Below, piece by piece: positions 5,640-8,304 of a DNA stretch of 8,304 nt. Source of the DNA: Candidatus Falkowbacteria bacterium LH_S3 (GTDB taxonomy: Bacteria > Patescibacteriota > Patescibacteriia > Patescibacteriales > JAGXOH01); assembly GCA_023659985.1 (NCBI GenBank), contig JAGXOH010000017.1:3863-12166 (forward strand), written 5' to 3'. Position numbers and translations under genes: made by a program. Each line of letters opens with the position of its first letter. Within the stretch, counting starts at the first letter, position 1. The notes beneath the pieces were generated by a model. That model saw only the letters and a list, made by a program, of their open reading frames with translations, ran no database searches and was not told the DNA's origin.

Positions 5640-8304
5640 TTATAGGCAATTTCCTTCTTCACTAGTGCTTGCAGTCTGTTCTCCAGCGCAACAAGAAGGT
5701 TGTTGCTCAGTTACAGAATTACTGCCACTGCAAGCAGGTCCAGAAGAAGGTTTGAAACAATTTTGATAAATATCCTTAACCCCTGATCCGGCTTGCGCCC
5801 GATAGGTGGTAGACTCACTAAACATTGTATGATCCAAGAAAACTTTGGTACGGTCAGCATAACCGTCTAAAGGAGGCTCATCATCAATATTTTCTTTTGT
5901 CACCCAATAACCAATAGCCACATCATTAAAATTCCATAAATTAATACCTTTATGCTCTATCATATCATCGCCCAAAGACTGAAGCGAACTTCCTGTTCGC
6001 AAACTGCTAGACATCATAATACTGTCAAAATCAATCACAGCCGGAGCAGTAAGATTTTCATGACTATGATAATTAACCGGTATGGTGGAAATTATTATCG
6101 GAGGTTCCAATCTGATCTCATCGGTTATAAAAAAGGACCAAGTATAGCTATCACCTTGTTCAGCAACCGGATTGTTTTCATTATAAAAACTAACAGGACC
6201 GATAGCCTCTCCATCGCGATTGCCATCCAAAGAATTTAAAGCTGCGTCCATAATTCCGTCCATATCCATAGAAGATAAAGGATAATTAATATCATCACTG
6301 GTAGTGGCGGTTCCTTTGGTATTAATGCAAACATCCATATCAGTCTCCACAGAGTCGCAATTGCTATAAGGCTTCTTATCAATACAATCATCATCCCCTG
6401 CACAATTGCTCAAATTGGCAGCTTCCAATTCTACTTGTAAGTGACTAACTGAAGGCAAACAATAAACCGGCTGACCGCAAGCGTTAACCCCGCACTGATT
6501 ATCACTAATAAATTCAACTGTCTTATATTGATTGGAAATTTCAAATTTACCTGTTAAATAAGCAGGACCTTGCCCGCATGTTCCATCAGAGCAATTAAAG
6601 CTAAGACAATCAGCATTGGATTGGCAGGTGTCACCGGCACTTCCAGCATCAGGAGAGGAGTTAATTATTCTTATATAATCGCTTACTTCGTTTGCAGAGC
6701 CAGAAACAGTTACAGGAATAATGGCTTCGTTGAAATTGATCTGAACAACCGCGTTTCTGGGCTGATCCTCTCTTCCATTAACAGTCACTTGTTGTTGCTT
6801 ATCTTGACCTCCTGACATTGATTGTATGTTAAAATTTTCTTCATCACTTGCTTCTAGGATTATATCATTACCTTGACTGCCTGCAGTCTCAGCTGTCACT
6901 TCTACCTGATTTTCAGAAGCAACAGCATCAATTTGAGAATGAGTATTAATAACAGAAGCGATATTGGAAGCATTTTCAGATAAGGTATCTGCCACCTCAA
7001 TATTACCACGATGGGAAGCAGAAGAGACAAAAGTATAAACAGAACTGCCTACTGTTAAAGTATCTGCTTCAGTTAAACTTTGAACATCAATATTCCAAGA
7101 ATTGCCAGCTTGATAAATTCCGCCTGTAACAGTTAAAGTTAAAACATCTTCAAAAGTAATCGTGTTGCCATTGAACTTAGAAGAGCCCAAAAGAGTGCCT
7201 TGATGACTCAACTCCGCAGTCACTCCGTCTCTCAAGACCGCTACTGTTAAAACGCCTTCTTGAGAGCAATTAGGCTCTACTTCAACTTCAGCTGTCGGAG
7301 AGTTTCCTTGAGGTATAGGAGCGGAAGCCGATGCCGGAGTATATATATTAGGAATGTCCAAAACGGTTATACTTCCTTCTGCCGATTGCAAACTGGTAGT
7401 AGTGGTACCAACATCCCTGGCGTCATCCGGAGGAGGAAACACGCCTTCGCCCTTAACTTGGGGAGGAGTAAGGTCTATCTTGTTACTAACTTCAAATTGC
7501 CACTGAAAATAATCCGTGTGGCAATTATTGAATACTCCATCTCCTGAAATCGTAGTGATATCATTTGATAGATAAACCGAATACCAAATAAATTCAGAAG
7601 ATGACCCCAGATAATCATTAGGAATTAAAACAAAGGTTTTATTATTTGAAGTTTGGCTGACCCTGACATCGGTTACCCAATTTTCAGATCGCTGTGAATC
7701 AACATTGCTTTTATAAATTTTTATCCTCCCGTCACTTCTTACACTTTCGCCGTCGCATTGTTCATTGTCGTCATTAGGATCTTCATTACAAACAGAAGAC
7801 GGGTCAATTTCCTCTTTAAAAGTAAATATAATAGAGGTGTTTCTGGGAACTTCTTCAGCATTAGGCTCGGGATAAACAGTGTCTAGAACACAATTTCCTA
7901 GGGCACCCACACCCCCGCCTATACCTCCGGGCTGTCTGCTTTGCCCCCCTTCGGGCTGGACAGGGGTTAAGAATCTGCTCATTATAAAACTGACTATGGC
8001 AAAAGCAGACAGAACTATAAATAAACCGATTATGGTGTTTTTTAATATAGATTTAGCTTGCTCTATTTTCTCTTGATTGCCCTGACTAGTCATCCACAAG
8101 AAACCGGCATAAACAATAAGAGCTACCGCTATCACTCCCAAGAAACCTAAAAATATCTGCACGATTCTAGCGGCTATTAATCTGGGATCAGCTGAAGGCA
8201 ATCCAGTGGCTTCGGCAAACTGATTGCCAGTATTCAATTCTTGAGCCAAACCAAAATGAGCCAATAAAAAACTGGCTGTTATCAATATGAAAAATAATAA
8301 AAAC
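5640..8304 (-). CDS. Surface protein with pilin-like N-terminal anchor and Big_5-like domains (5' end outside window)
   Basis: The frame is open from the right edge to TAA at 5640-5642, giving 887 residues in the window. The TTG at 8285 lies inside the signal-peptide hydrophobic stretch, which continues upstream to the edge. Alignment with the neighbour puts the real start about seven codons beyond the window. After L-A-Q come two hydrophobic helices (about 8097-8159 and 7970-8045) around W-M-T-S-Q-G-N, then a Gly-rich linker. The ectodomain begins with a Big_5-like domain (about 7485-7895, N-C-V-L-D-T-V-Y-P to W-Q-F-E-V). A second Big_5-like domain starts with D-L-T-P-P and resumes at P-R-N-A-V-V-Q-I-N-F-N-E after an insert. 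Further Ig-like material follows (L-D-G-N-R-D-G near 6220-6240, then W-S-F-F-I-T-D-E), and a last Big_5-like domain fills the C-terminus. About 20 cysteines are present, far fewer than in the neighbour. No C-terminal anchor or sorting motif is visible. Surface attachment is inferred only. Confidence 0.92.
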   Translation of the reverse strand, partial: FLLFFILITASFLLAHFGLAQELNTGNQFAEATGLPSADPRLIAARIVQIFLGFLGVIAVALIVYAGFLWMTSQGNQEKIEQAKSILKNTIIGLFIVLSAFAIVSFIMSRFLTPVQPEGGQSRQPGGIGGGVGALGNCVLDTVYPEPNAEEVPRNTSIIFTFKEEIDPSSVCNEDPNDDNEQCDGESVRSDGRIKIYKSNVDSQRSENWVTDVRVSQTSNNKTFVLIPNDYLGSSSEFIWYSVYLSNDITTISGDGVFNNCHTDYFQWQFEVSNKIDLTPPQVKGEGVFPPPDDARDVGTTTTSLQSAEGSITVLDIPNIYTPASASAPIPQGNSPTAEVEVEPNCSQEGVLTVAVLRDGVTAELSHQGTLLGSSKFNGNTITFEDVLTLTVTGGIYQAGNSWNIDVQSLTEADTLTVGSSVYTFVSSASHRGNIEVADTLSENASNIASVINTHSQIDAVASENQVEVTAETAGSQGNDIILEASDEENFNIQSMSGGQDKQQQVTVNGREDQPRNAVVQINFNEAIIPVTVSGSANEVSDYIRIINSSPDAGSAGDTCQSNADCLSFNCSDGTCGQGPAYLTGKFEISNQYKTVEFISDNQCGVNACGQPVYCLPSVSHLQVELEAANLSNCAGDDDCIDKKPYSNCDSVETDMDVCINTKGTATTSDDINYPLSSMDMDGIMDAALNSLDGNRDGEAIGPVSFYNENNPVAEQGDSYTWSFFITDEIRLEPPIIISTIPVNYHSHENLTAPAVIDFDSIMMSSSLRTGSSLQSLGDDMIEHKGINLWNFNDVAIGYWVTKENIDDEPPLDGYADRTKVFLDHTMFSESTTYRAQAGSGVKDIYQNCFKPSSGPACSGSNSVTEQQPSCCAGEQTASTSEEGNCL
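6768..7406 (-). other. Insert of about 213 residues within a Big_5-like domain, containing a phage-structural-protein-like module
   Basis: The second Big_5-like domain of the upstream protein opens normally with D-L-T-P-P-Q-V and D-D-A-R-D-V-G. Its expected continuation (P-R-N-A-V-V-Q-I-N-F-N-E) comes only after this insert. The best-defined part (6849-7070, 74 residues) reads A-D-T-L-T-V-G-S-S-V-Y-T-F, then A-S-N-I-A-S-V-I-N, then V-E-V-T-A-E-T-A-G-S-Q-G-N-D-I. This is the pattern of small beta modules seen in phage tail and other structural or adhesin proteins (T-V-x-G-x-x-Y-T-F ... A-x-x-I-N ... V-T-A-x-x-x-G-x-x-G-N). Just before it, L-T-V-T-G-G-I-Y-Q-A-G-N-S-W-N-I-D suggests a second beta module. 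The family link is from pattern memory, and the domain boundaries are approximate. Confidence 0.55.
7968..8304 (-). repeat. Pilin-like signal and two-helix module, copy 2 (start outside window)
   Basis: This is the counterpart of the module at 4973-5332, at the head of the upstream protein. The signal-peptide core (F-L-L-F-F-I-L-I-T-A-S-F-L-L-A-H-F-G-L-A-Q) is cut by the right edge. The helix-loop-helix part follows, with loop W-M-T-S-Q-G-N-Q-E-K-I-E-Q-A-K. The similarity stops abruptly after the second helix, where a P/G-rich linker leads into an unrelated ectodomain. Two neighbouring genes thus appear to share a duplicated anchor with different exported parts. Confidence 0.8.

Noticed and set aside
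8283..8285. TTG as start of the upstream gene
   Set aside because: It falls inside the signal-peptide hydrophobic core, the frame continues to the edge, and the paralogue shows the start should be about seven codons further out.

Overview
The window carries two large, adjacent genes on the minus strand and nothing convincing on the plus strand. Both run off an edge. The upstream gene (5640-8304) enters from the right with its start codon outside the window. After a 307-bp spacer, the downstream gene starts at 5332 and stays open through 1777 codons to base 1 without reaching a stop. It is the largest gene here, and because it has no stop in the window it is easily missed by simple ORF calling.

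The two proteins are paralogous at their N-termini. Each has a signal-peptide-like start and then two hydrophobic helices joined by a short loop beginning W-M-T-S-Q-G-N. This resembles the TrbC/VirB2-type (T4SS pilin-like) membrane modules that are common in Candidate Phyla Radiation (Patescibacteria, especially Parcubacteria) genomes. Behind the shared anchor the ectodomains differ. The downstream protein has three tandem six-cysteine repeats, four IPT/TIG-like domains, about 550 residues containing some 70 cysteines, a Big_5-like Ig domain, further Ig-like material and fibronectin type III-like domains. The upstream protein has Big_5-like domains, one of them apparently split by an insert of about 210 residues resembling modules of phage structural proteins.

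The organism is probably a CPR/Patescibacteria (Parcubacteria-like) bacterium. This is inferred from the AT-rich sequence, the pilin-like anchors, the giant Big_5/TIG/Fn3 surface proteins and the word-repetitive AT-rich spacer. TGA never occurs in frame over about 2660 codons, so a code reading TGA as glycine (Gracilibacteria, Absconditabacteria) gets no support. Assignment to a named lineage is not possible from this window.

The spacer (5333-5639) is built from repeated short words. It has a perfect 21-nt inverted repeat, a 19-nt direct repeat, a small hairpin and an array of AAAAACT heptamers reaching almost to the downstream start codon. No Shine-Dalgarno sequence is visible there. The most likely joint role of the two proteins is as membrane-anchored or pilus-associated surface proteins for attachment or host contact. 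That is inferred from architecture only.
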